A DNA stretch of 15,583 bases from Clostridium sp. CAG:524 (GCA_000434555.1 FR880116.1:62335-77917); one strand, 5' to 3'; positions 1 through 7,009 are shown, numbered from the stretch's first letter. Made by a program: numbers and translations. Notes: generated by a model not told the origin, from the letters alone.

Positions 1-2
1 AT

Positions 3-137
3 TTGAAATGTGGATTTAAAGATACAGGAATGAGTAGAGATGCAATATTCTTAAATGGTAAATATTATAATAAATTACACATGGATATATTAGAAAGTGA
101 ATTTGAAGGGGATTATATTCGTAATAAGAATATATAG
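3..137 (+). CDS. GNAT-family N-acetyltransferase, C-terminal fragment
   Basis: An open frame enters from the left edge and ends at TAG 135-137, giving the last 44 residues of a protein. The pattern GFKDTG, then R-D-A-I, then NGKYYNKLHMDIL and a final acidic S-E-F resembles the closing beta strands of RimJ/RimL-type GNAT acetyltransferases. In those, a 'GF...G..RDA....NGKY.D...M.IL' segment follows the acetyl-CoA site. The acetyl-CoA loop itself lies outside the window, so substrate and subgroup cannot be judged. A second acetyltransferase gene follows 10 nt downstream with no terminator between them, so the two are probably cotranscribed. Family assignment rests on this short C-terminal pattern only. 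Confidence 0.6.
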   Translation: MKCGFKDTGMSRDAIFLNGKYYNKLHMDILESEFEGDYIRNKNI

Positions 138-147
138 TTAAAATAAT

Positions 148-750
148 ATGGAAAAAGTAATAGAAAAATTTTATTTAGAAAATCCATCTATGGAAAGAAA
201 AAATGATGTTATAGAATACATGAACGAACATGTAAAATATAATTCAGCAATAAATGGTACTGGATCTTTTGATCATGTTTTAGAGGGTGAAACATATGAA
301 GAATGTATGGATAGATATTATAAAATACAAGATAACGAATATGCTAAAAGTATAGATAGATGTCCTGGTAAAACATACTTTCTAATAAGAAAAAATGACA
401 ATAAATTAATAGGTATGATAAATATAAGACATCATTTAACACCTAAAATGTTAGTACATGGCGGACATATTGGATATGGAATAAGACCTACTGAAAGAAG
501 AAAAGGCTACAATAAAATAAATTTATATTTAGGGCTTCTAAAAGCACTCGAAGAATTTAATCTTGATAAAGTAATGCTTGATTGTGATGTAAAAAATCTT
601 GGTAGTGATAAAACAATACAAGCATTAGGTGGAGTACTTGAAAGAACTGATATTGATGACTATGATGGAGTACTTACAAATGTATATTGGATTAACACAA
701 AAGATTCAATAAGAAAATATAAAGATGTATATCAAAAATACATGTATTAG
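148..750 (+). CDS. GNAT-family acetyltransferase (COG3981-like)
   Basis: A 200-residue predicted cytoplasmic acetyltransferase that would transfer an acetyl group from acetyl-CoA to an unknown substrate. The core GNAT signature is at about residues 105-125: HIGYGIRP, then the pyrophosphate-binding loop ERRKGYNK (the R/Q-x-x-G-x-G/A type), followed by an amphipathic helix. Before it lies the GMINIRHHL strand, and the N-terminal part (YLENPS..., then ING.GSFDH) matches the layout of the predicted acetyltransferases of COG3981. The length is usual for that group. No clear Shine-Dalgarno site precedes ATG 148. The 10-nt gap to the upstream GNAT fragment suggests translation from a shared mRNA. 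A terminator hairpin follows at 761-783. Family is confident, substrate unknown. Confidence 0.8.
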   Translation: MEKVIEKFYLENPSMERKNDVIEYMNEHVKYNSAINGTGSFDHVLEGETYEECMDRYYKIQDNEYAKSIDRCPGKTYFLIRKNDNKLIGMINIRHHLTPKMLVHGGHIGYGIRPTERRKGYNKINLYLGLLKALEEFNLDKVMLDCDVKNLGSDKTIQALGGVLERTDIDDYDGVLTNVYWINTKDSIRKYKDVYQKYMY

Positions 751-760
751 TAGACTACAT

Positions 761-783
761 AAGCAGATTGATTTCTGCTTTTT
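761..783 (+). terminator. Rho-independent terminator after the GNAT gene
   Basis: A perfect 7-bp stem AAGCAGA / TCTGCTT with a 6-nt loop (TTGATT) is followed by TTT. It lies 10 nt after the stop codon of the acetyltransferase gene. The T-tract is short, so termination may be partial. Confidence 0.65.
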
Positions 784-846
784 AAATGAATAAAATATCA
801 AAAAATGTCAAAATGTGTAAATAAGTGAATAAAAAGAGAAAACAAA

Positions 847-876
847 TTGTTTTTAAATATTTTAAAATGATATAAT
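847..876 (+). promoter_or_regulatory. Sigma-A-type promoter with extended -10 for the surface-protein gene
   Basis: A -35-like TTGTTT (847-852) and a -10 TATAAT (871-876) are separated by 18 bp. The -10 is preceded by TGA, giving the extended -10 TGATATAAT. Transcription would start about 20 nt before ATG 902, leaving room for the AGGAGAGG ribosome-binding site at 888-895. Confidence 0.7.
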
Positions 877-901
877 TAAGCCAAGATAGGAGAGGAAATA
901 T

Positions 902-2830
902 ATGAAAAATCTAAAAAAACTATTATTTACATTTATTATATCAGTTCTTGTATTAGTTCCAGTAATTACTAATGCAGAAACTATAAATGTAAAAACAATG
1001 GAAGAATTACTTAATGCTGTTAAAGGAAACAATACTGTAGTTCTTGATGACAACATAACATTAAACAAAGCACTTGAAATTAATGGAAATAATGTTGTAT
1101 TAGACCTTAATGGTAAAACAATTACTATAACTGAAAAGTATATTGATTTAATAAAAGGTTCACTTGAAATTACTGGGAAAGGAACAATAAAAGATACTCG
1201 TGTTTTAGAAGCACCTGGTTCAACTATATATGTAGAAGGTTCTACTAATAAGAGCGATACTGGATATTCTACATTATATGTTGGTAAGGATATAACAATT
1301 GATACCACACAATGGGGCTTATCTGTATGGGATACAAGTGCTAAAGCTTATGGTGTTACAGTTAATTTTGATGGAACAATAGTTAGTACTGGTAGTAAAG
1401 CAGGCGGTATTACTATTCAAGGTAATATTAAAAATGATGGAACTGCTATTAATGTTCCAGTTATCAATTTAAGCAAAACAACTAAAATTACTGCTACTGG
1501 TTCAGATGGATTCCCACTTTATGGAGCAGGTGCAGGACAATGGAATGTTGTAGAAGCAACTTGTGAAGGAATAAATGGTGCACTTGGAGTTAAAAGTGGA
1601 AGATTTAATATTGTTAATGCTACACTTAAAGCAACAGGAAAACCTGGAGTTGCTGAGGGATATGGAAATGGTATCAATGGAGTAGGAGCTGCTATTCAAA
1701 TCGAATCAAATAACACATACTTCGGTAAAATAGAATTATTAATAACACAAAATTCTCAAATTATCAGTGAAAAAGGAAATAGTATTTATCACTATTCAGC
1801 ACAAACTGGTGTTAATAATTTAAATGAATTACGTATACATGATGGAAATTTTGTTGGTGACATAGTATTTCAAGAAAACGACAAAGTATATGTAAAAGGT
1901 GGAACATTCCAAACAGATTCAATTGGAAATTATGTAGAAAATGGTTATAAACTTATAAAATTATCAGAAACAAAATATACAGTTTCAAATATTAATTATA
2001 TTGATGTTGAAGGTGCTAGTGCTACTGTTACTGTAGATGGTAAAGAAACTAAATATGCATCAATTGAAGCTGGTATAAAAGTAAAAGTTAATGCTAAGGC
2101 AGACACAGGATATTACGTAAAAGAAATTATTGTTAAAGATTCTAAGGATAACAAAATAACTGTAACAAATAATGAATTCACAATGCCAGAAGGTGCAGTT
2201 ACAATTTCACTTGATACTGCTAGATGTCTTGATAAAGATGCTAATATAGTTGAGGTTGCTAAAGATATTACAGTTAGTGATAAAGTAAATGGAGATAAGG
2301 CTAAAGAAATACTTGATATTAAACTAGATAATAGAAATAGTGGATTAGTTAAGTCTATTAATAAAGAAAAATTACAACTTATAGATACAACTACTATAAT
2401 TGAAGTTAATTTTAATACTAAATTAGTTGAATATGATGAAAAAACTAATAAAGTTGTATATGAAATTAAACCAATGTATTCAATAAATGGAATTGATTAT
2501 ACTGAAATTCCTAATGAAGCACTTAATGGTGGTAAAATTAGAATTAACTTACCAATACCATCTAGTGTAAAAGATACACACGCTAAAGTTAAACATATTA
2601 ATAATGATAAAGTAATAGATGAGAAAGAATATGAAATTAAGAAAACAGAAGATGGAAAAAAATACATCACAATCGAAACAACAAGTTTCTCAACATTTGA
2701 AATTTCATATTTCACAGCAAAAAATTTAAATCCACAAACTGGTGATAATGTTATGACTTATGTAATAATGTTATTAGGTTCTATGTTAACTATAGTTACA
2801 GTTGTTCTATTAAAAAAACGTTTTAATTAA
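902..2830 (+). CDS. Secreted surface protein with NPQTG sorting signal and beta-helix-like region
   Basis: A 642-residue protein predicted to be exported and cell-wall-anchored. Residues 1-25 form a signal peptide (KNLKK, hydrophobic core, likely cleavage after TNA). Residues ~27-360 are strand-rich with short turns (VVLDDNITL, VVLDLNGKTITI), as in right-handed parallel beta-helix proteins. Residues ~365-438 (ATVTVDGKETKYASIEAG, later FTMPEGAVTISLD) resemble the InlB B-repeat-like modules common in Gram-positive surface proteins. Residues ~445-608 are a further strand-rich domain. The C terminus carries NPQTGDN at 610, a hydrophobic segment and KKRFN, a typical sortase sorting signal with N in place of L. 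The gene has its own promoter and terminator. No catalytic residues are evident. It could be an adhesin or a polysaccharide-binding protein. The sortase is not in the window. Confidence 0.8.
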   Translation: MKNLKKLLFTFIISVLVLVPVITNAETINVKTMEELLNAVKGNNTVVLDDNITLNKALEINGNNVVLDLNGKTITITEKYIDLIKGSLEITGKGTIKDTRVLEAPGSTIYVEGSTNKSDTGYSTLYVGKDITIDTTQWGLSVWDTSAKAYGVTVNFDGTIVSTGSKAGGITIQGNIKNDGTAINVPVINLSKTTKITATGSDGFPLYGAGAGQWNVVEATCEGINGALGVKSGRFNIVNATLKATGKPGVAEGYGNGINGVGAAIQIESNNTYFGKIELLITQNSQIISEKGNSIYHYSAQTGVNNLNELRIHDGNFVGDIVFQENDKVYVKGGTFQTDSIGNYVENGYKLIKLSETKYTVSNINYIDVEGASATVTVDGKETKYASIEAGIKVKVNAKADTGYYVKEIIVKDSKDNKITVTNNEFTMPEGAVTISLDTARCLDKDANIVEVAKDITVSDKVNGDKAKEILDIKLDNRNSGLVKSINKEKLQLIDTTTIIEVNFNTKLVEYDEKTNKVVYEIKPMYSINGIDYTEIPNEALNGGKIRINLPIPSSVKDTHAKVKHINNDKVIDEKEYEIKKTEDGKKYITIETTSFSTFEISYFTAKNLNPQTGDNVMTYVIMLLGSMLTIVTVVLLKKRFN

Positions 2831-2843
2831 TGATTGTTAAGTT

Positions 2844-2873
2844 GAGAGCTATTTAAATTGAATAGCTCTTTTT
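2844..2873 (+). terminator. Rho-independent terminator after the surface-protein gene
   Basis: GAGCTATT (2846-2853) pairs perfectly with AATAGCTC (2861-2868) across a 7-nt loop, followed by five T residues. Outer A-T and G-T pairs extend the stem. It lies 16 nt downstream of the stop codon. Confidence 0.85.
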
Positions 2874-2896
2874 CATGTTTAAAAACAAAGTATATT

Positions 2897-2914
2897 ATGT
2901 TATACTTATAACAT
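2897..2914 (+). promoter_or_regulatory. Extended -10 inside an 18-bp perfect palindrome (promoter/operator)
   Basis: ATGTTATA-CT-TATAACAT is a perfect inverted repeat with a 2-nt centre. It contains the likely -10 element TATACT (2901-2906), preceded by TGT (extended -10). The -35 region (about 2878-2883) is weak, as often seen with extended -10 promoters. A repressor bound at the palindrome would cover the -10. The promoter would drive the phosphoesterase gene 19 nt downstream. Promoter assignment is moderate; operator function is inference. Confidence 0.5.
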
Positions 2915-2932
2915 GAATTAAGGTGTGTGGTA

Positions 2933-4000
2933 ATGATGTTATGGATGCTTTTGATGCTATTTTGTATAATTATTTTTGTTCTTGGAATAATCTATATTTG
3001 CAGTAGAATAAGTAAATTCGGCATTGAAAATAAATATATGCCTTTCATAATAGTTGGAATATTTATTTTAGTAACAACACTTATACTTAACTTTATTACG
3101 TCTGCGATAATAATTATTCATTATTTATTTATATGGTTATTTATGGATCTAGTTTTTCTTATAATAAAAAAGATAAGAAAGAAGGATTTTAAATATTATT
3201 TAGCAGGTATAATAACTCTAACATTTGTACCGCTTTACATATTAAAAGGAATATATAATGTTTATAATGTGGATATTACTACATATGATATAAAAACTGA
3301 TAAATTCAATAATAAATATAAAGTAGCATTACTTTCAGATAGCCATATAGGAACAACATTCCATGCTGAAAAGTTTTATGAATATTTAAAAGAAATAGAA
3401 AAAGAAAATCCTGATATTTTACTTATCGCAGGTGATTTTGTAGATGATGGTACCACTAAAGAAGACATGATTGCTTCGTGTGAAGCACTTGGTAAAATTA
3501 ATATTAAATATGGAATATATTTTGCTCATGGTAATCATGATAAAGGATATTATTATGAAAAAAGAGGGTATTCTGCGCAAGATTTAGAGATGGAACTTAC
3601 TAAAAATAATGTAAAAGTTTTAAAAGATGAAAGTGTACTTATTGATGATAAAATATATATTATAGGTAGAAAAGATGTTGAAGATAGAAGTAGAATGAGT
3701 GCTGAAGATTTAACAAAAGATTTAGATAAAAGTAAATTTATGATAGATATTAATCATCAACCAACAGATTACTATAATGAATCAAAAAGTAATATTGATT
3801 TAGTAGTATCAGGACATACTCATGGAGGACAAATGATACCACTTCAATTACTTAGTACACATATAAGTGAAAATGATAGTGTTTATGGTTATGAAAAGAT
3901 AAATAATACTAATTTTATAGTTACATCAGGAATATCAGATTGGGAACTTAAAATTAAGACAGGATGTAAATCTGAATATGTATTTATAAATATAAATTAA
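2933..4000 (+). CDS. Membrane-anchored calcineurin-like metallophosphoesterase (YkuE-like)
   Basis: A 355-residue protein with about four hydrophobic N-terminal helices (residues ~3-25, 36-60, 61-80, 88-107) followed by a metallophosphoesterase domain. The metal-binding motifs are in the canonical order: D136-x-H138 (LLSDSHIG), G-D168 (LIAGDFVDD), G-N201-H202-D203 (HGNHD), H275 (NINHQP) and G-H295-T-H297-GGQ. All key residues are present, so it should be an active dinuclear-metal phosphohydrolase. In this YkuE-like arrangement the substrate is often a lipid or cell-wall phosphoester, but here it is unknown. ATG 2933 is chosen because AAGGTG (2920-2925) lies 7 nt before it; a GTG at 2927 overlaps the ribosome-binding site. 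A lipoprotein gene follows after 12 nt. Confidence 0.85.
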   Translation: MMLWMLLMLFCIIIFVLGIIYICSRISKFGIENKYMPFIIVGIFILVTTLILNFITSAIIIIHYLFIWLFMDLVFLIIKKIRKKDFKYYLAGIITLTFVPLYILKGIYNVYNVDITTYDIKTDKFNNKYKVALLSDSHIGTTFHAEKFYEYLKEIEKENPDILLIAGDFVDDGTTKEDMIASCEALGKINIKYGIYFAHGNHDKGYYYEKRGYSAQDLEMELTKNNVKVLKDESVLIDDKIYIIGRKDVEDRSRMSAEDLTKDLDKSKFMIDINHQPTDYYNESKSNIDLVVSGHTHGGQMIPLQLLSTHISENDSVYGYEKINNTNFIVTSGISDWELKIKTGCKSEYVFININ

Positions 4001-4012
4001 GGAGAGATGAAT

Positions 4013-4456
4013 ATGAAAAAGATATTAGTAGTAGCAGTACTAATTTTATTATTAACTGGTTGTGGTGGAACCATGAACGCAGAAATACCAAAAGGTTATA
4101 TATCTAAAACAGAATATTATGATAAAGATGGAATACAAGATCATACTGATTATGCTAAATATGTTTATGATAAAGTTATTGTTGAAAATGATAATAATTA
4201 TACAAAAGTAAGTACGGATGATATAGAAAATATTAAAAGTTACTTTAATGATTTTAAAGCCGTAGTGGAATCGTTGAAAAGATTAAATGAATATGATTTT
4301 GATGTAAATTCTATTACTGAAAATGATTATGTAAGAATAGTTACTAAAGAAGGAACACCTATTGGAGACTCTATTTATGGTAGATTTGATAATTATAGTG
4401 TATTCTTATTTGATAGTGAAACATTAACATTATATTATATACATAATAATATTTAA
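4013..4456 (+). CDS. Putative small lipoprotein
   Basis: A 147-residue protein with a lipoprotein signal: MKK, a hydrophobic stretch, then the lipobox LLTGC with the acylated Cys at residue 17. The mature part of about 130 residues is polar, rich in D, Y and N, and has no recognised domain or catalytic motif. It would be attached to the outer face of the membrane. ATG 4013 is preferred over ATG 4007 because GGAG (4001-4004) is 8 nt from the former and only 2 nt from the latter. It lies 12 nt after the phosphoesterase gene, so the two are likely cotranscribed and may act together at the membrane. Function unknown. Confidence 0.75.
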   Translation: MKKILVVAVLILLLTGCGGTMNAEIPKGYISKTEYYDKDGIQDHTDYAKYVYDKVIVENDNNYTKVSTDDIENIKSYFNDFKAVVESLKRLNEYDFDVNSITENDYVRIVTKEGTPIGDSIYGRFDNYSVFLFDSETLTLYYIHNNI

Positions 4457-4482
4457 AATTGGAAACAAGCTGTTGCCAATTT
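4456..4482 (+). other. 12-bp stem-loop directly after the lipoprotein stop codon
   Basis: AAATTGGAAACA (4456-4467) pairs with TGTTGCCAATTT (4471-4482) with a single A-G mismatch and the 3-nt loop AGC. It begins on the last base of the stop codon, as several terminators in this window do. Only three T residues follow, and then the unusually GC-rich GCTCGCG, so it could be a weak terminator, an mRNA-processing or stability element, or the edge of an inserted sequence. Confidence 0.5.
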
Positions 4483-4527
4483 GCTCGCGTCAAAAACATA
4501 TATTGTATTGAAGAAGTAAAAAGAATT

Positions 4528-4668
4528 ATGAAGGAAGTAAAAGAGTATTTAAAAAATTATAATATAATCAAATTAGAAGAAATTGAATATGTTAGAGAAA
4601 ATGATAATAAAAAGTGGCACTTTTATGATATAATAGCAAAGAAAAAAGTGGGTGATAAGCATGAATAA
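4528..4668 (+). CDS. Small hypothetical protein, possibly a remnant
   Basis: A 46-residue lysine- and glutamate-rich reading frame that I do not recognise. Its stop overlaps the start of rbgA (ATGAATAA, 8 nt), an arrangement also used by the spoVID/ysxE pair, and its codon use looks native. The frame is open further upstream to a TTG at 4459. However, that part falls inside a stem-loop and uses codons foreign to the window (TGC, CGC, GTC), so I do not think it is translated as such. ATG 4528 has no good ribosome-binding site. It may be a real small gene coupled to rbgA or the leftover 3' end of a broken gene. Confidence 0.4.
   Translation: MKEVKEYLKNYNIIKLEEIEYVRENDNKKWHFYDIIAKKKVGDKHE
4626..4634 (+). 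promoter_or_regulatory. Possible extended -10 promoter for rbgA
   Basis: TGATATAAT is identical to the extended -10 elements at 868-876 and 5977-5985. It lies 26 nt before the rbgA ATG and leaves room for the ribosome-binding site GTGGGTGAT at 4648-4655. No good -35 is visible, and the bases also encode part of the small upstream ORF, so chance is possible. Confidence 0.35.
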
Positions 4669-5536
4669 TGAAAATAAAACTAATATAAATTGGTATCCAG
4701 GTCATATGGCTAAAACAAAAAGAGAAATAACAAATATTATTTCAAATATAGACGTAGTAATAAATGTTATCGATTCAAGAATACCATATTCATCAATGAT
4801 ACCTGATTTAGCAAAGATAACAAGAGATAAACAGAACATAATTGTATTTAATAAATATGATTTATGTGATAAAGATGAAACGGGTAAATGGATAGAAAAA
4901 TATAATAAAGAAGGTTATATAACAGTAACATGTGATTCTAAAAATACAAATGATTATAAAAAAATAATAGAAGAAGTTACTAAATTAATGAAATCTGTTA
5001 ATGAGAAAAGAAAGAATAAAGGACTACTTCCTAAAAAGGCAAAGTGTTTAATAGTGGGGGTTCCAAATGTTGGAAAGAGCACTCTTATTAATAAACTTGT
5101 TGGTAAGAATATAGTTGGTGTGGGAAATAAGCCAGGTGTTACGAAAAACTTAACAACGCTTAGAATTAATGATACAATTGATCTTGTTGATTCTCCTGGT
5201 ATATTATGGCCTAAATTTGAAAATAATCTTGTTGCTTATAATCTAGCAAGTATGACAATTATTAAAGAAGAAGTTATAACTATAGAGGAAGTAGCTATTC
5301 ATATTTTAAAAATGTTAAGTGAATATTATCCTGATATTTTAAAACAGGAATTTGGTATTGATAATTATAGTGATGATGAAATAGAAGAATGTTTCACTAA
5401 AATATCTAAAAAGAAAAATATACCTGTTAAAGGTGAAGTTGATTATGAAAAAGTAAGTTTAGTAATAATCAATTCAATTAAACAAGAAAAAGTTAAAAAT
5501 ATAACATTTGATAGAATTGATGAAATAAAATATTGA
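4661..5536 (+). CDS. rbgA: Ribosome biogenesis GTPase RbgA (YlqF)
   Basis: A 291-residue circularly permuted GTPase needed for late assembly of the 50S ribosomal subunit. It opens with the family hallmark WYPGHMAKTKREI. The GTPase motifs occur in permuted order: G4 NKYD (about residue 64), then G1 GVPNVGKST (about 133), a G2 region around PGVT, and G3 DSPG (about 177). The RNA-binding C-terminal extension has the usual length (B. subtilis RbgA is about 280 residues). ATG 4661 is chosen because GTGGGTGAT (4648-4655) precedes it at good spacing and MNNENK.. leads directly into the conserved start; a GTG at 4652 lies within that ribosome-binding site. It ends with TGA, showing that TGA is a stop codon here. 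The next gene starts within 15 nt. Confidence 0.95.
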   Translation: MNNENKTNINWYPGHMAKTKREITNIISNIDVVINVIDSRIPYSSMIPDLAKITRDKQNIIVFNKYDLCDKDETGKWIEKYNKEGYITVTCDSKNTNDYKKIIEEVTKLMKSVNEKRKNKGLLPKKAKCLIVGVPNVGKSTLINKLVGKNIVGVGNKPGVTKNLTTLRINDTIDLVDSPGILWPKFENNLVAYNLASMTIIKEEVITIEEVAIHILKMLSEYYPDILKQEFGIDNYSDDEIEECFTKISKKKNIPVKGEVDYEKVSLVIINSIKQEKVKNITFDRIDEIKY

Positions 5537-5550
5537 AAGGAATAATGAAA

Positions 5551-5922
5551 ATGTATGAATTAAATATAGAAAGAGATTATACCTTTATAAGTAAATTATA
5601 TGAAAAAATAGGTAACTACAAATTAATGAGAATAAATATACTAAGACAAATGCAAAAAAGTAATAATAGTTCACTTACTTTACGAAAAGATGAAATAGAT
5701 AAAATAATAGAAGATATGGAAAGATGCTATACTGAATATAATAGATTAACAGCAAAATTACATAAGCTTTTTAATGAATTAAATCTAGAAAAAGATTCTA
5801 ATAAAAGAAGAGAAATAGAATCATCAATAAATAGAATTACTAACATAAAGCAAAGAATCTATCAAAAATATAGTGAAGTATTAGACTTATTTGAATCAAA
5901 ATCAATGAGAATCACTAAGTAA
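5551..5922 (+). CDS. Small coiled-coil protein of unknown function
   Basis: A 123-residue hydrophilic, almost entirely helical protein (ELNIERDYTFISKLYEKIG, later IDKIIEDMERCYTEYNRL and REIESSINRITNIKQRI). Heptad-like spacing suggests coiled coils at residues ~30-110. It has no signal peptide or membrane segment, so it is probably cytoplasmic. The ribosome-binding sequence AAAGGA (5536-5541) overlaps the end of rbgA and suits ATG 5551 best; ATG 5545 is a close alternative, giving 125 residues. It is cotranscribed with rbgA, and a terminator overlaps its stop codon. I do not recognise the family. A role linked to ribosome assembly is only a guess from position. Confidence 0.7.
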   Translation: MYELNIERDYTFISKLYEKIGNYKLMRINILRQMQKSNNSSLTLRKDEIDKIIEDMERCYTEYNRLTAKLHKLFNELNLEKDSNKRREIESSINRITNIKQRIYQKYSEVLDLFESKSMRITK

Positions 5923-5937
5923 AAGTGATTTTTATTT
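5910..5937 (+). terminator. Rho-independent terminator overlapping a stop codon
   Basis: AATCACT (5910-5916) pairs with AGTGATT (5924-5930) across a 7-nt loop that includes the TAA stop (5920-5922), followed by TTTATTT. The first arm is part of the last codons of the coiled-coil protein gene. Confidence 0.75.
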
Positions 5938-5956
5938 GATTAAAATATTTCTACAA

Positions 5957-5985
5957 TTGACTTTATGTATCAAATATGATATAAT
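5957..5985 (+). promoter_or_regulatory. Strong sigma-A-type promoter
   Basis: TTGACT (5957-5962) and TATAAT (5980-5985) are separated by exactly 17 bp, and TGA precedes the -10 (extended -10). This is the best consensus match in the window. It fixes the downstream gene start, because an in-frame ATG at 5986 would lie upstream of the transcript's start. Confidence 0.85.
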
Positions 5986-6012
5986 ATGCACATTATTAAG
6001 GGGGAAAATGAT

Positions 6013-6927
6013 ATGTTAAGAGATTCAGGAGATAGAAGATTATTAGGAATTGATAGAAGAAGAATGTCTGATATTCATGAGAATGCATGTAATAGAGAAA
6101 AAATATTTCATAAATGGGGAGAAAAAACTAAAAGTAAGATAATAGTTTTATATGTTAGATCTCATATAAGAGATATTGGTGATAAAGAAATGGAAGCCAC
6201 ATATGACTTTATACATTTTAAAATGCAAAATGATGGTTATAGTGAAGAAAGCATTATAAGATATATAGAACATTTTAAAGATTTATTAGAAGTAAATAGT
6301 GAGAGATTAGCAACTATTTTAAGTATGTTTAAAACAAAAGAAGCAGCTGATAGAGTTTTTTATAATTATCCAAGAATTTTAACAAGAAAAATTCCATTAA
6401 ATAAATTCTTTACAGTAATACAAGAACTAGATAACGAATTTGGATTTGTAGAGATTGATAAAGCTACTAGTTCAGAACTTAGAAAAGAAGATAAAAAGAC
6501 TGCTCCAATTGATCAAATGGAAGCTACATATAAATTTATAGTTGATAAATTTTTAAATGATAAATTTAGTAAAGAACAGGCTTGTGAATTTATAGATCAA
6601 AATTTAGATTTATTACAAGTACCAACTTCAAAAATTATGAGTGAACTTGCAATACTTTCTCTTGCATCATTAGAAGATAAAGTTTTCTATGAAAATACTG
6701 ATTTAATTACAAGTAAACCACCAATTACAAGAATATATGGTGCGATAAAATCTTCATCTTCTAAAGTAAGTGTTGACACTATTAGAAAACATTTAGAAAA
6801 GCCTGCGAATAAAACTGTTAGTTATGATGGAGAACTTACTCGTGAAAAATTATCTTTAATTTATTATGCATATAAACGTAATTTTGAAAAACAAGTTAAA
6901 GAAAGAGAAGAAAAAAGAACTTTATAG
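6013..6927 (+). CDS. Unrecognised protein with two tandem ~78-residue alpha-helical repeats
   Basis: A 304-residue soluble protein of unknown function. The N terminus is basic (RRLLGIDRRRMSD). Residues 60-136 align without gaps to residues 169-245 (offset 109) at 26 of 77 identical positions. Shared landmarks include MEATYxFI, ND..S.E, DLLxV, D.VFY and a closing T.K.P pattern. The two copies are joined by a lysine- and glutamate-rich linker and followed by a basic, helical C-terminal tail (FEKQVKEREEKRTL). Each copy looks like a bundle of short helices. A loose resemblance of 'YPRILTRKIPL' to mTERF-type nucleic-acid-binding helices is noted but not relied on. ATG 6013 follows GGGGG (6000-6004) at 8 nt. 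It is transcribed alone from a near-consensus promoter with its own terminator. Confidence 0.75.
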   Translation: MLRDSGDRRLLGIDRRRMSDIHENACNREKIFHKWGEKTKSKIIVLYVRSHIRDIGDKEMEATYDFIHFKMQNDGYSEESIIRYIEHFKDLLEVNSERLATILSMFKTKEAADRVFYNYPRILTRKIPLNKFFTVIQELDNEFGFVEIDKATSSELRKEDKKTAPIDQMEATYKFIVDKFLNDKFSKEQACEFIDQNLDLLQVPTSKIMSELAILSLASLEDKVFYENTDLITSKPPITRIYGAIKSSSSKVSVDTIRKHLEKPANKTVSYDGELTREKLSLIYYAYKRNFEKQVKEREEKRTL

Positions 6928-6937
6928 TTCTTTTTTT
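6911..6937 (+). terminator. Rho-independent terminator overlapping a stop codon
   Basis: AAGAACT (6915-6921) pairs with AGTTCTT (6926-6932) across the 4-nt loop TTAT. The A-tract before the stem faces a run of seven T residues after it. The TAG stop (6925-6927) lies at the edge of the loop. Confidence 0.85.
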
Positions 6938-6957
6938 GTGAAAATTTTCTTTTTATG

Positions 6958-6986
6958 TTTACATTTTTTTAAATTAAATTTATAAT
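6958..6986 (+). promoter_or_regulatory. Sigma-A-type promoter for lon
   Basis: TTTACA (6958-6963) and TATAAT (6981-6986) are separated by 17 bp, 24 nt before the lon start codon. AGGGAGG (6999-7005) is the ribosome-binding site. No CIRCE inverted repeat or tandem CtsR-type heptanucleotide was found here, so heat-shock control by HrcA or CtsR is not supported. Confidence 0.8.
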
Positions 6987-7009
6987 AATAAGTCAAGTAG
7001 GGAGGAAGC

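Noticed and set aside
787..834. Short direct repeats (TGAATAAAA twice, TCAAAAAATG/TCAAAATG) upstream of the surface-protein promoter
   Set aside because: Repeats this short are expected by chance in intergenic DNA this rich in A and T; there is no symmetry or spacing typical of an operator.
862..1308. A 148-codon minus-strand open frame over the 5' end of the surface-protein gene
   Set aside because: It runs antisense to a gene with signal peptide, promoter and ribosome-binding site, and its translation is low-complexity and hydrophobic; the same holds for the minus-strand frames at 1502-1699, 2497-2715, 11216-11488, 12649-12849 and 13435-13662.
5534..5536. Possible Mollicutes genetic code (TGA = Trp), suggested by the AT richness
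   Set aside because: TGA ends rbgA at the expected length and Trp is encoded by TGG throughout, so the standard bacterial code applies.
5986..6012. Upstream ATG 5986 as start of the duplicated-domain protein
   Set aside because: It directly follows the -10 element and would lie before the transcription start; ATG 6013 has the GGGGG ribosome-binding site at 8 nt.
6250..6420. Assignment of the duplicated domain to the mTERF family
   Set aside because: Only a few positions resemble mTERF motifs, the repeat length differs from the ~30-residue mTERF unit, and the second copy lacks the proline of the 'YPRIL' segment.
6933..7009. CIRCE or CtsR heat-shock operator before lon
   Set aside because: No TTAGCACTC-N9-GAGTGCTAA-type repeat and no tandem CtsR heptanucleotides are present; AGTCAAG occurs only once.
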